Assembly (NCBI RefSeq): GCF_022808855.1
Contig: NZ_JAKZLF010000013.1
Location: 48,401-112,400, forward strand
DNA: 64,000 nucleotides
Source: Anaeromyxobacter soli
GTDB taxonomy: Bacteria; Myxococcota; Myxococcia; Myxococcales; Anaeromyxobacteraceae
Reading direction: 5' to 3'
Shown: positions 24,242 through 33,292 of the stretch, in pieces
Layout: the number at the start of each line of letters is the position of its first letter
Numbering within the stretch: position 1 is the first letter of the stretch
Position numbers and translations under genes: made by a program
The notes under the pieces: generated by a model
Told to the model about the DNA's origin: nothing
Databases searched by the model: none
What the model saw: the letters and a program-made list of their open reading frames with translations, nothing else

Positions 24242-26578
24242 ATGCCGGAGCAGGGCGTGCGCAGCGTCGCTGAGCCGTCGTCGCGTCAAGACCCCGGCGC
24301 GCTCTCGGCTTTGCTCGCGGAGCTCGCGCGGGCGCCCGAGGGCGCGTGGGAGGCCGAGCTCCGGCCGGGAGCAGTCATCGGCAGGTTCGAGCTGATTCGC
24401 GAGCTCGGACGCGGCGGCTTCGGGATCGTCTGGGAAGCGCGCGACCGGGAGCTGGGCCGCGGCGTCGCCTTCAAGGCGCTCCGCCGCGGGGCTGGGCGCG
24501 ACGTCGCAGAGGATCCCCTCCTGCGAGAGGCGGCGATCGCGGCGAGCCTCTCGCACCCGAACGTCGTCACGCTCTTCGATTTCGGGCGCGCACCGGCGGG
24601 CCCTTTCCTGGTCCTCGAGCTCCTCCGGGGAGAGACGCTCGGAGCCCGCCTCGCCCGCGGGCCGCTCCCGCCGCGCGAGGCGCTGCGCATCGCGCTCGAG
24701 GTCGCCCGAGGGGTCGCGCACGCGCACGCGAGCGGCGTCGTCCACCGCGATCTCAAGCCCGGAAACGTCTTCCTGTGCAGCGACGGGCGCGTGAAGGTCC
24801 TCGATCTCGGGATGGCGCAAGCGTTCGCGCACCGCGCGATGCCGGGCGGAACCCCTGGTCACATGGCGCCCGAGCAGGTGCGGGGCGCCCCGGAGGACGA
24901 GCGCACCGACGTGTTCGCGCTCGGCGTCCTCCTGTTCCAGATGCTCCGGGGCGAGCCGCCGCCGCGGGACGGCGAGGGCGACGTCGAGGGCGCCGTGCTC
25001 AGGGTCCCCGAGCCCCCTTCGGTCGCTCCGCTCGTCACGCGGATGCTCGCGGCCGATCCGGTGGAGCGCCCTCGGGACGGCGGCGAGGTCGTCGCCGCGC
25101 TCGCCGCGCTCGAGCGCGGTCCCGCAGCGGCGCCGACGCCATCTTCCGCCTCCTGGCGCGACACACGATACGAGCCGCACGGCCGCGGCTCCGGCCCGCC
25201 ATCGATCGCGGTGCTGCCGTTCGCGAACATGAGCCCGGATCCCGGCCAGGAATTCTTCTCGGACGGGGTCGCAGAGGAGATCCTGCACGCGCTCACGCGG
25301 GTCCGCGGGCTCCACGTCGCCGGGCGGACCTCGTCCTTCTCCTTCCGCGACTCGCGTGAGGACGCGGCGACGATCGGGCGCAAGCTCGGGGTCACGAACG
25401 TGCTCGAGGGGAGCGTGCGCCGCGCCGGCGACCGAGCGCGCATCACCGCTAAGCTCCTGAGCGCGTCCGACGGGTTCACGCTCTGGTCGCAGACGTACGA
25501 CCGGGAGCTGACGGACGTGTTCGCGGTCCAGGAGGGCATCGCGAGCGCGGTCGTCGCCGCGCTCGAGGTCCGGCTCGCGCGCGGCGAGGCGCCGTCGGTC
25601 GAGTCCCATCGCACCGCGCGCCCGGAGGTGTACGACGCCTACCTCATCGCGCGCCGGCTGCTCGAGCGACGCGATCTGCTGGGCCAGGCCGGCGCGACGA
25701 GCGCTTACGAGAAGGTCATCGCGCTCGATCCCGGCTACGCGCCGGCGTGGGGGGACCTCGCGGAGGCGCTCCTCTGGGCCTCCGACCTGGTGGCCGACGC
25801 GGCCTCCCGGACCGGGTGGCGGGGGCGCGCGCTCGAGGCGGCGGAGCGCGCCGTCGCGCTCGATCCGGGGCTCGCGACGGCGTGGAGCACGCGCGGAACC
25901 CTGCGGATGCTCCTCCGGTGGGATTTCGCCGCGGGCCGCGAGGACCTCGAGCGCGCCGTCGCCCTCGGGCGGGGCGACGCGCGCGTGGTGCGGGACCACG
26001 CGTGCATGGTCCTCGTCCCGTTCGGCCGGGTCGAGGAAGGGCTCGCGTCGCTGGTGAGGGCGACCGAGCTCGATCCGCTCGACGCGCTCGCCTGGACGTA
26101 CCTCGCGATGACGTACGCCGGCACGGGAGACGTCGAGCAGTGCGCGCGGGCCGCGGAGCGGGCGCTCGAGCTCGATCCCGGGAATCCCTACGCCGCGTTC
26201 TGGCGGTCCGCGGCGCTGGTCCTGAGCGGTCGCGCCATCCAGGCGACCGCCGTCTTCGCGCCGCACACGTCGCAGGCGCACGAGGGGTTCGGGCTGACGA
26301 TCGCAGCGATCGCACATCACGCGCTCGGCCACGCCTCGCGCTCACGCGTCGCGCTCGAGGCGCTCGAGGCCAGGTTCGCGTCCTCGATGCCGTACCAGCT
26401 CGCCGAGATCCACGCGTGGCGCGGCGAGCACGAAAGAGCGTTCGCCTGGCTCGAGCGGGCCCGGACGTCGCAAGACGCCGGCCTCGTGCTCGTCACCCGC
26501 GACCCCTTCCTGCGCAGCCTGCGATCCGATCCCCGATATCCCGCCCTGCTCCGCCGCCTGAACCTGCCTGCGGCCTGA
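24242..26578 (+). CDS. Ser/Thr protein kinase with TolB-like and TPR regions
   Basis: A 778-residue cytoplasmic protein. The Hanks-type kinase spans about 48-300: glycine loop LGRGGFGIV, Lys78 in AFKAL, catalytic VHRDLKPGN (Asp170), DLG instead of DFG (188-190) and APE (209-211). No transmembrane segment follows, so the fused part is cytosolic. From about 318 a TolB N-terminal-like domain starts (SIAVLPFANMSPDPGQEFFSDGVAEEI), as found with adenylate cyclases and kinases. It is followed by TPR-like repeats rich in ALDPG units to the end. Similar kinase-TolB-TPR proteins are frequent in Acidobacteria and Myxococcota. The target is unknown; the TPRs should recruit substrates. Confidence 0.9.
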   Translation: MPEQGVRSVAEPSSRQDPGALSALLAELARAPEGAWEAELRPGAVIGRFELIRELGRGGFGIVWEARDRELGRGVAFKALRRGAGRDVAEDPLLREAAIAASLSHPNVVTLFDFGRAPAGPFLVLELLRGETLGARLARGPLPPREALRIALEVARGVAHAHASGVVHRDLKPGNVFLCSDGRVKVLDLGMAQAFAHRAMPGGTPGHMAPEQVRGAPEDERTDVFALGVLLFQMLRGEPPPRDGEGDVEGAVLRVPEPPSVAPLVTRMLAADPVERPRDGGEVVAALAALERGPAAAPTPSSASWRDTRYEPHGRGSGPPSIAVLPFANMSPDPGQEFFSDGVAEEILHALTRVRGLHVAGRTSSFSFRDSREDAATIGRKLGVTNVLEGSVRRAGDRARITAKLLSASDGFTLWSQTYDRELTDVFAVQEGIASAVVAALEVRLARGEAPSVESHRTARPEVYDAYLIARRLLERRDLLGQAGATSAYEKVIALDPGYAPAWGDLAEALLWASDLVADAASRTGWRGRALEAAERAVALDPGLATAWSTRGTLRMLLRWDFAAGREDLERAVALGRGDARVVRDHACMVLVPFGRVEEGLASLVRATELDPLDALAWTYLAMTYAGTGDVEQCARAAERALELDPGNPYAAFWRSAALVLSGRAIQATAVFAPHTSQAHEGFGLTIAAIAHHALGHASRSRVALEALEARFASSMPYQLAEIHAWRGEHERAFAWLERARTSQDAGLVLVTRDPFLRSLRSDPRYPALLRRLNLPAA

Positions 26579-26629
26579 GGCGTGCGGGTGAGCCTCCGGG
26601 ACCATCGACCCCTCGGTCCCCTCCCCCGC

Positions 26630-27325
26630 CTACCCGAGGTGTCCCCGCTCAAGCGCCGCGCGGGGACAGGCGGGTGGGAAGACCCCGAGCACGAACGTGA
26701 CGGTGGCGCTCATCACGAGCAGCTCGCCGATCTCCTCGATCAGCGCGCCGCCGCGGAGTCCCGCCAGCGCGAAGTCGACCACGACCCCGAACGCCGCGAG
26801 CAGGGCCGTGAGCCCGAGGAGCCAGCGCGCGAAGCGTCTCGTGTCCGCGTCGCTCCGGAGATAGCCGAGACCGAGCGGTACGAGGAACATCGACCCGACG
26901 GCCGCGGCCCACGCAGGCTGTCCGAGCTTCTCCGGGAGCAGCCCCGAGGCCGCCACCGCCGAGCCCATGACCTCGTGGATCCGCAGCGAGTCGTCGAGGA
27001 GGAGGTACAGGTAGAGCAGCGCCAGGACGGCGAGGAGCGTGCTCCGCTTGCGGACGCCGGCGATCCCGAGGAGCAGGAGCACGGAGAGCTCCTTCGCGTA
27101 CTGGAACCACTCCGCGTAGCCGCCGTCCTGGGACAGCGAGAGCATGGGATCGTCCGGGAGCCACCCGAAGTGCCTGCCGAGGTGCAGGAGCACGAAGCCC
27201 GCGTCCGTGCCGACGAGCGCGAGGGCGACCCGGAAGTCGATCCGGGCGGGGACCTTCACGCCAGCGGGAACGGACGAGACGAAGGGGTCGAGCGGTACGG
27301 TGACGGATCGAACGACGTCGGCCAT
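26630..27325 (-). CDS. Multi-helix membrane protein of unknown function
   Basis: A 231-residue integral membrane protein with about six hydrophobic segments between residues 32 and 222. The first is preceded by a soluble start (MADVVRSVTVPLDPFVSSV). Conserved-looking polar residues sit within or next to helices: HLGRHFGW, DDSLRIHE (residues about 110-117), EEIGELL near the end. An RIHE-type sequence in a helix resembles predicted membrane enzymes, but I recognise no family. GGAG precedes the ATG at 27325. It converges with the kinase gene, with 51 bases between. Confidence 0.7.
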   Translation of the reverse strand: MADVVRSVTVPLDPFVSSVPAGVKVPARIDFRVALALVGTDAGFVLLHLGRHFGWLPDDPMLSLSQDGGYAEWFQYAKELSVLLLLGIAGVRKRSTLLAVLALLYLYLLLDDSLRIHEVMGSAVAASGLLPEKLGQPAWAAAVGSMFLVPLGLGYLRSDADTRRFARWLLGLTALLAAFGVVVDFALAGLRGGALIEEIGELLVMSATVTFVLGVFPPACPRAALERGHLG

Positions 27326-27744
27326 GGTGACGCTCCGTGTAGCCGCCCACGACCGGCCGCCGCATACCGGCGCGTCGACCGCGAGGGCTTCCGTTCTCCT
27401 GCTTCGGCGACTCTACGTGACGGCGCCGCTCCGGCGAGCGGCGCTCGCGGGGGCAGATGGGCGGGCGCCCTATTCGCGCCGCGATCCACATCCGCGCCTC
27501 CCCTCCACACGATCGCGTGCCCGCGCCGAGCGGGACTTGGGCCTAACGCCGGAGGCCGAGCGGGGACCGGAGGGCCGCCGCCGACGCTCCGCCCGGCCCT
27601 GCGCGTCGGTTCTCGGGAACCGCGTCCTCGGCACACCAACGCCCGGAGGCCGCGCAGCGTGATCTCGTGTAGCGCGGATCACGGACGTCTCGCGCGCCGA
27701 GGGGGCGCGCGCAGACCGCGCAGCCACCTGGGCCCGCCGCAGCC
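27326..27744. other. Intergenic stretch with no supported gene
   Basis: About 420 bases separate the membrane protein start from a truncated Cys-rich frame. Frames on both strands are open because of the GC content, but none has a ribosome site plus a recognisable product. One minus-strand frame (27543-27746) contains CAVC and two more Cys; it is listed with the rejected items. The stretch lies next to the gene-relic junction at about 27955 and may be relic DNA itself. Confidence 0.45.
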
Positions 27745-27957
27745 ATGGAGCTTCTCCCGTGGCCGCAGCAGCGAGCCCCCGTCGAGCCCGGCGGCTGCTT
27801 CGCCGATTACGACTGCGCCGCGGGCGCGCTCTGCCTCGACGGCCTCTGCACCGGCTGCGCCACCGATGCGGCCGTGTGCTCGGGCGCGTTCGACGCGGCC
27901 GACGCCTCGCGGAACAGCTGCACGAGGTGCCTCACGGCCGCGGACTGCTCGGGGAGC
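27745..27957 (+). pseudogene. Cys-rich secreted-protein fragment
   Basis: From an ATG at 27745 the plus strand reads a Cys-rich piece containing GGCFADYDCAAGALCLDGLC, which follows the C-x3-D-C-x4-x-C-x3-x-C spacing common in myxobacterial surface proteins. Further pairs (CTGC, CTRC, AADC) follow up to about 27957. Beyond this the frame becomes Ser/Arg-rich and antisense to the ATPase fragment. There is no signal peptide, so the 5' part also seems incomplete. It overlaps the opposite-strand frame; only part of one of them can be functional coding DNA. Confidence 0.35.
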
Positions 27958-28388
27958 GCCTCGCGCAGCAGGTCGGGGAGCTCGCAACCAGGCGGCACCT
28001 CGTGCAGGCCGTCGAGCACGAAGACGAACGGCACCTTGATGCTGGCCCAGAGCTGGCGGAAGAAGCGGCGCGCGAAGGTCTGGAGCCCACCGTGATACGG
28101 AGGGGTGAAGAGCGGGAGCGGCCGCCGGGAGCCGGGCGTCGCGCGCCGCGACGCCTGGACGAGATAGTAGAAGAAGGTCGCGGGGTCGGCGTCGCCGGGA
28201 TCGAGCTGGTACCAGAGGCAGCGCAGCGCGCGGGCCGTCACGTAGCTCGCGGCGAGCGTCGTCTTCCCCGCGCCGGGAGGCCCGGCGATCCAGGTCGCCG
28301 CTCGCGCCTCGTCGAGCCGCGCGAAGAGCCGCGCGCGGGGCACGACGGCAGGCAGCCGCGGGCGGGAGATCTTGGCGAGCGAGGCCAT
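27807..28388 (-). pseudogene. Truncated MalT/LuxR-type STAND ATPase, N-terminal piece
   Basis: Starting at ATG 28388, the protein begins ISRPRLPAVVPRARLFARLD, then Walker A GPPGAGKTTLAASYV, LWYQLDPGDADPATFFYYL and the Walker B-like VPFVFVLDGLHEV. This is the start of the signal-transduction NTPases that precede a LuxR or BTAD domain, usually 800-1100 residues. Similarity stops near LLREALPE (about 27950); the frame ends at 27807 after an unrelated Ala/Ser-rich tail. All sensor, winged-helix, TPR and output domains are absent. I regard it as a 3'-truncated relic. It shares its break with the plus-strand Cys-rich fragment. Confidence 0.6.
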
Positions 28389-28559
28389 GGCCGGATCCGG
28401 GCGCAGGCGCACCACTTCACGTGGGCAGCAGGCGCCCCATGCGCAAGGAGCTCGGGCGCGCCGCTCCGTGACGGCGCCTCGCGCGATCGCCCTATACCAG
28501 GAGCGGAAACCCACCCGGAGCACACCGACCGAGGCGCCGGCCGACGGCCTGCGCTCCGC

Positions 28560-31463
28560 TCACCGCTCGCGTTCCGGCCGGCGCCGCGCGACCGCCCCGC
28601 GCGCCGCCGCGGGCTGGCCGCTCGGGAGCGCCACGACGAAGGTGCTCCCCATCCCGGAGGAGGACGCCAGCTCCACGCGCGCGCCGATCGCGGCCCCGAG
28701 GTCCCGCGCGACCGTGAGGCCGAGACCGAGCCCCGGGACGTATTGCTCGGCGGCGCGCGCGCTGCGCTCGAAGGGCTCGAAGAGGCGGGAGCGATCCTCC
28801 GGCGCGATGCCCGGTCCGGAGTCCTTCACCTGCACGCGGAGCTCGTCGCCGCGGCTCTCGATCGCGACCTCCACCGCGCCGGCGGTGGTGAACTTGATGG
28901 CGTTCCCGACGAGGTTCGCGAGGATGAGGCGCAGGAACCGCGGCTCCGTCTCGATCCATGGGACGTGATCCGGCGCGCGGAGGACGAGCTCGAGCCCCTT
29001 GTCCTCCGCCTGCGGGCGCTGCTCCTCCACCACCTTCGCGACCAGCGCCCCGAGATCGACGTCCTCGACCTCGGCCGCGAGCCGGCCGCTCGCGAGCTGG
29101 GCCTGGTGCAGGAGCGCCTCGACGAGCCCGGTGAGCCGGGTCGCGGCGAACACCCCGCGGCGCAGGATCGCGCGCTGGTGCTCCTCGAGCGGATGCTCGG
29201 CGTCGCGGGTGAGCCGCTGGAGCTGGAGGTGCAGGGTCGTGAGCGGAGTCCGCAGCTCGTGGGAGACGAGGCGGAGGAAGTGGGTCCTTACCGCGTTCGC
29301 CCGCTCCGCGTCCTCCTGCGCGCGCCGCGCCACCTCGAGCGCGGCCTCGAGCTCGCGCTTGCGCGCCGCGAGCGCTCCGGCGAGCGCGACGACGTCGTGC
29401 GTCTGGGAGTCGAGCTCGCGCTGCAGGACCTCCCGGGCGCGCTTCACGGAGACGAGGTTCGCGACCCGGGCCCGCGCCTCCTCGGCCACGAACGGCTTCA
29501 TGAGGTAGTCCTGCGCGCCTTCCCGGAGGAGCTGGGCGCGGAGCGCGTCGTCCGCCCTCGCGGTGAGCACGAGCACCGGGACGCCGTCGAGCTCGCGGCG
29601 CTCGCGCATGGCGCGGACGAGCGCGTCGCCGCTCATGCGCGGCATCATCACGTCCGTGACGACCGCGTCCGGCGGCCGTGCGAGCGCCTCCACCAGGCCG
29701 GCCTCCCCGTCGGGAGCGGTCGAGACCTCGAACTCGCCGGAGAGCACCTCGGCGACGAAGCGGCGCATCTCCGCGTTGTCCTCCACGACGAGCACGCGCG
29801 GCCTGTCCAGCCCTCCGCGCGAGACCTCGTCCGGCGGATCCGCGGCGGTCCGAAGCTCCTCGACGACCCCGGACCCGTAGTCGCCCTCCCCGCCCGCGGC
29901 GCCCGGGGGGAGCTCCTCCTTGCGGGCCTGCGGGGGCAGGTGGACCGTGAAGAGCGCGCCGCCCTCCGGCGCCTCGTCCACCTCGATCCGGCCGCCGTGC
30001 AGCTCCACGAACTCCTTGGCGATGGCGAGGCCGAGCCCGGTCCCGCCCACGCGGCGCGCCGCCTCGTCGTCCCCGCGCGCGAAGCGGGCGAAGACCGACT
30101 CCCGCTGCGCCTCCGGCACGCCCGGTCCGCTGTCCGCGACCTCGAGCGCGAAGCCCGGCGTGACCTCCGCGCCCGCGGCCGTGACCGCGCGCAGGGAGCA
30201 GCGGATCCGCCCCCCGGCCGGCGTGAACTTGAAGGCGTTCGAGAGGAGGTTGAACAGGACGCGCTGGAGCTTCCCGGGATCGACGCGGGCTGCGAGCGAC
30301 TCGGGGCCTTCGACGGCGAAGGCCGTGCCGCGCTCCGCCGCGAAGGCCTCGAAGTGCGCGGCGACGAGGCGGACCAGGCGCCCCACGTCCGCGTCCGCGA
30401 GCTCGAGCGCCATCTTGCCGGCCTCGAGCTTCGAGACGTCGAGCAGGTCGTTCACGTGCTTCGCGAGCGTACGCGCGTTGCGCGCGATGACCTCGAGGTC
30501 GCGCCGGGTCCCCGAGGGGAGCTCCGCGGCCAGGAGCTCGTCGGCGGGGCCGAGGATGAGCGCGAGCGGGGTCCGCAGCTCGTGGCTCACGTTCGCGAAG
30601 AACCGGGCCTTCTGGCGCTCCAGCTCCTTCGACTTGTCGTAGGCGGCGCCCAGCTCGCCGAGCGTCGCCTCGAGCCGTGCGTGCAGGCGCGCCCGCTCCT
30701 CCTCCGCGCGCTTGCGCTCCGCGACGTCGCGGATGGCGGTGATGGCGAGCGGTCCGTCCTCGGTCTCCAGCGGCGAGAGGCTGATCTCCGCGGGGAACTC
30801 GGTCCCGTCCTTCGTGAGGCCGAAGAGCTCGAGGCGCCCCGCGCCCATCGGACGGGTCCTCGGCGAGGCGAAGTACTCGGTGCGGTGGGCCGGGTGCGCC
30901 GCGCGGAAGCGCGCCGGGATGAGCGCCTCCACGCGCTGGCCGAGCAGCTCCTCGCGCGAGTAGCCGAAGAGCTTCTCGGCCTGCGCGTTCACGAGGATCA
31001 CCTTGCCGCGCCTGTCGGTCACCACCATCGCGTCCGGCGCGGCCTCGAGGACGCCCTTCACGTACGACTCCACCTTCTTGCGAGCCGTGACGTCCCGGAG
31101 CGCCGTGATCGCGTACATCCCGTCCTCGGTCTCGAGGGGCGAGAGGCTGATCTCCGCGGGGAACTCGGTGCCGTCCTTGCGCAGCCCGAAGAGCTCGAGG
31201 CCGCCGACGGCGCCCATGGGACGCGTGCGCGGGTCGCGGAAGTAGCCGTTCCGGTGGTGCGGGTGCGCCGCCCGGAAGCGCTCGGGCATGAGCATCTCGA
31301 CGGGCTCACCGAGGAGCTCCTCGCTCCGGTAGCCGAAGAGCCGCTCGGCCTCGGCGTTCACGACCACCATGCGGCCGACGCGGTCCGTGATCACCATCGC
31401 GTCCGGCGCTGCGTCGAGCACCGCCTTGAAGCGCGAGGCGATACCGTTGACTGACTCCGTCAT
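28560..31463 (-). CDS. Hybrid sensor kinase: PAS-PAS-kinase-receiver-kinase
   Basis: A 967-residue soluble histidine kinase without a membrane segment. Two near-identical PAS domains (about 10-128 and 135-252) share APDAMV, FRAAHP, RPMGA, LELFGL and AEISLSPLE. Then a first kinase core: H-box VSHELRTPLA (His294), N-box FNLLSNAFKF (about 404-413) and G-boxes DSGPG and GTGLGLA. A receiver follows (about 555-670; Asp604 in VVTDVMMP, Lys656 in LMKPF). A second full kinase core has H-box VSHELRTPLT (His735), NLVGNAIKF, DSGPG and GLGLGL. Phosphorelay from the first kinase to the receiver, which then gates the second kinase, is the likely logic. The output partner is unknown. Confidence 0.9.
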   Translation of the reverse strand: MTESVNGIASRFKAVLDAAPDAMVITDRVGRMVVVNAEAERLFGYRSEELLGEPVEMLMPERFRAAHPHHRNGYFRDPRTRPMGAVGGLELFGLRKDGTEFPAEISLSPLETEDGMYAITALRDVTARKKVESYVKGVLEAAPDAMVVTDRRGKVILVNAQAEKLFGYSREELLGQRVEALIPARFRAAHPAHRTEYFASPRTRPMGAGRLELFGLTKDGTEFPAEISLSPLETEDGPLAITAIRDVAERKRAEEERARLHARLEATLGELGAAYDKSKELERQKARFFANVSHELRTPLALILGPADELLAAELPSGTRRDLEVIARNARTLAKHVNDLLDVSKLEAGKMALELADADVGRLVRLVAAHFEAFAAERGTAFAVEGPESLAARVDPGKLQRVLFNLLSNAFKFTPAGGRIRCSLRAVTAAGAEVTPGFALEVADSGPGVPEAQRESVFARFARGDDEAARRVGGTGLGLAIAKEFVELHGGRIEVDEAPEGGALFTVHLPPQARKEELPPGAAGGEGDYGSGVVEELRTAADPPDEVSRGGLDRPRVLVVEDNAEMRRFVAEVLSGEFEVSTAPDGEAGLVEALARPPDAVVTDVMMPRMSGDALVRAMRERRELDGVPVLVLTARADDALRAQLLREGAQDYLMKPFVAEEARARVANLVSVKRAREVLQRELDSQTHDVVALAGALAARKRELEAALEVARRAQEDAERANAVRTHFLRLVSHELRTPLTTLHLQLQRLTRDAEHPLEEHQRAILRRGVFAATRLTGLVEALLHQAQLASGRLAAEVEDVDLGALVAKVVEEQRPQAEDKGLELVLRAPDHVPWIETEPRFLRLILANLVGNAIKFTTAGAVEVAIESRGDELRVQVKDSGPGIAPEDRSRLFEPFERSARAAEQYVPGLGLGLTVARDLGAAIGARVELASSSGMGSTFVVALPSGQPAAARGAVARRRPERER

Positions 31464-31574
31464 ATCGGCCCAGTGCCTGTGGGAGCGGCGCGCTCGGTGC
31501 CATGACCTCTCGGGGCCACACGCCGCTCAAAGCCGGGCGATCCGCCGACCGCCCGCACGGAGGAGGAGCCTGCG

Positions 31575-32036
31575 ATGTCACACGCGACCCGGCTGATGAT
31601 CGGCGCCACCCTCGTCACCGTCCCGACCATCGTGTTCGGCGGCCTCGCCGTGCTCGGCATCGTCACGGCCGGCGGGGCGGGCGTCCCCGGCCCGGAGCTG
31701 ACCCCGCTGCAGCTCACGCTGTACCGTGCCGGCCATGCTCACGCGGGCGTGCTCGTCCTGCTGTCGCTCGTGCTGCAGCACCTGCTCGACGCGGTCCGGC
31801 TCTCACCGGGCGTCGCCTGGAGCGCGCGCGTCGCCGCCCCTCTCGCCGCGATCCTGGTCTCGGCCGGCTTCTTCGGGCTCGCCCACGCGCCCCCGCTCCG
31901 CGCGCTGCTCTACGCGGGCGCGGCGCTCGTCGTGTACGCGACGCTCACCGTGGGGATCGGCCTGCTGCGATCTCTGCGGCCGCCGCCCGTCACGGCGGCA
32001 TCACGGTCGTCCAGCGCGGGTCGTCCGAGACCATGA
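31575..32036 (+). CDS. Four-helix membrane protein
   Basis: A 153-residue protein with a strong GGAGGAGG site before ATG 31575. Four hydrophobic segments lie at about residues 8-33, 52-75, 83-105 and 108-130. The second begins with YRAGHAHAGV, whose paired His on a helix could bind heme or metal. A short basic C-terminal tail (SAGRPRP) overlaps the 3' end of the convergent esterase-like gene by 47 bases. Similar small membrane proteins occur in actinobacteria and myxobacteria. Function not known. Confidence 0.75.
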   Translation: MSHATRLMIGATLVTVPTIVFGGLAVLGIVTAGGAGVPGPELTPLQLTLYRAGHAHAGVLVLLSLVLQHLLDAVRLSPGVAWSARVAAPLAAILVSAGFFGLAHAPPLRALLYAGAALVVYATLTVGIGLLRSLRPPPVTAASRSSSAGRPRP

Positions 32037-33120
32037 GCTCGAGCCAGGCCGCGAGCGTGGTCCCGCCCTCCTCGTGCGAGGCGACGTAGGAGCCCCCGGC
32101 GAACGGCGTCGCGGGCGTGAGGAGCATGTGGGCGTCGAGCTGCCCGCCGTCCGTGTCGTAGAAGACGCGCGCGTTGCCGGTCGGCGCGAAGACGAGCGCC
32201 TCGAGCTCGCGGAGCGACGCCTCGAACGCGTCCGGGGTCGAGAGCATGAACGTGGCCATGACCGGGTCGCGGACGTGAGACAGGAAGGCGATCCGGTCGC
32301 CCGCGTGCGAGGAGGAGAGCTCGCTGAACGCGGCGGACAGGTTCGAGCGGCACTCGACGCAGACGGGGTCGAGCGCCTCGCCGAGGTGCCAGGAGCCGTA
32401 GAACGCGTCGCGCAGGTCCGCGGGCACGTCGTTGTTGACGAGCGCGGGCCCGGAGTCGTCCACGAGGTAGCCTCGCGCCTCCGGCCAGTACCAGCGGAAC
32501 GCCTCGTAGCTCACCAGCGCGCCGAAGCCGCCGGCGGAGGAGCCCGCCACGACGAGCTTGCGGGGCGACGGGAACGTCGGGGCGAGCCGCGCGAGGTACG
32601 CGAGCACGTTCGCGTGCCCGACGTGCCTCCAGGTCTCGGAGAAGACCGCGTTCCCGTACACCTTCACGTTGCTCCCACCGTGCACGTCGCCCGTGCAGTA
32701 GGGCACGAACACGATCGTCGCGCCGGCGAGGGAGGGCGGCAGGTTCGCGCGATCCGTGAGCGAGCTCGGCACGTAGTCCCGCAGCTCGACGTCCCACTGA
32801 GCCGGGCCGTAGTGGTCGTCGACCGCGGTCCCGGCGGCGCAGGTCGCGTAGTCCCAGCAGGCGCCCCCGCCGTCGAAGAACACGAGCAGGTCGGACCCGC
32901 TCCCGCGGTTCACGGCGAGGCCCGTGGTGGAGCCGTCGGCGCACACGGCGTCGTCGAAGGGGATCCAGGCCCAGGTCTCGAGCGGCAGCTCCGCCTCGGA
33001 GATCGCCTGCCCGAGCGGCGGCTTCCCGGTGTAGCCCTTCTTCTCGATGGGGGTCGTATTCTGCGCGCACGCGGCGAGCGCGGCGGCGAGCACTGCGGGT
33101 ACGAGGCGGCGAAGGCGCAT
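31990..33120 (-). CDS. Pectinacetylesterase-family lipoprotein
   Basis: A 376-residue protein with a lipobox ALAAC. It has the plant-type pectinacetylesterase fold: DLLVFFDGGGACWDYATC (oxyanion region, paired Cys), the Ser elbow VVAGSSAGGFGAL, DDSGPALVN and, near the end, GGQLDAHMLL with the catalytic His. The ECRSN segment supplies another Cys. Members hydrolyse acetyl or aromatic esters of polysaccharides. In bacteria the substrate is mostly unknown. The lipid anchor indicates outer-membrane or surface location. Its last 47 bases overlap the convergent membrane protein gene. Confidence 0.87.
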   Translation of the reverse strand: MRLRRLVPAVLAAALAACAQNTTPIEKKGYTGKPPLGQAISEAELPLETWAWIPFDDAVCADGSTTGLAVNRGSGSDLLVFFDGGGACWDYATCAAGTAVDDHYGPAQWDVELRDYVPSSLTDRANLPPSLAGATIVFVPYCTGDVHGGSNVKVYGNAVFSETWRHVGHANVLAYLARLAPTFPSPRKLVVAGSSAGGFGALVSYEAFRWYWPEARGYLVDDSGPALVNNDVPADLRDAFYGSWHLGEALDPVCVECRSNLSAAFSELSSSHAGDRIAFLSHVRDPVMATFMLSTPDAFEASLRELEALVFAPTGNARVFYDTDGGQLDAHMLLTPATPFAGGSYVASHEEGGTTLAAWLELMVSDDPRWTTVMPP

Positions 33121-33292
33121 GCGAGCACTCCCCAGGCGAAGAGCGGCGATGCTCGTCCGGGAGCGGGTGAGCGCTCAAGCCCGGGAATCGCACACGCAGC
33201 CTGGGGCGAGGGTGCGCCGGGCGCGGACCGACGGTCGAACACCGGGGCCCGCGCGAGCCGGCGGAAGGGTGCCCCACGCGTTTCAGGCCTCG

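Noticed and set aside
27543..27746. A minus-strand frame of 67 codons with CAVC and two further Cys, zinc-finger-like at first sight.
   Set aside because: No ribosome site, no conserved fold, and the tail is Arg/Ala-rich noise. It lies in relic DNA. Kept only as part of the gap description.
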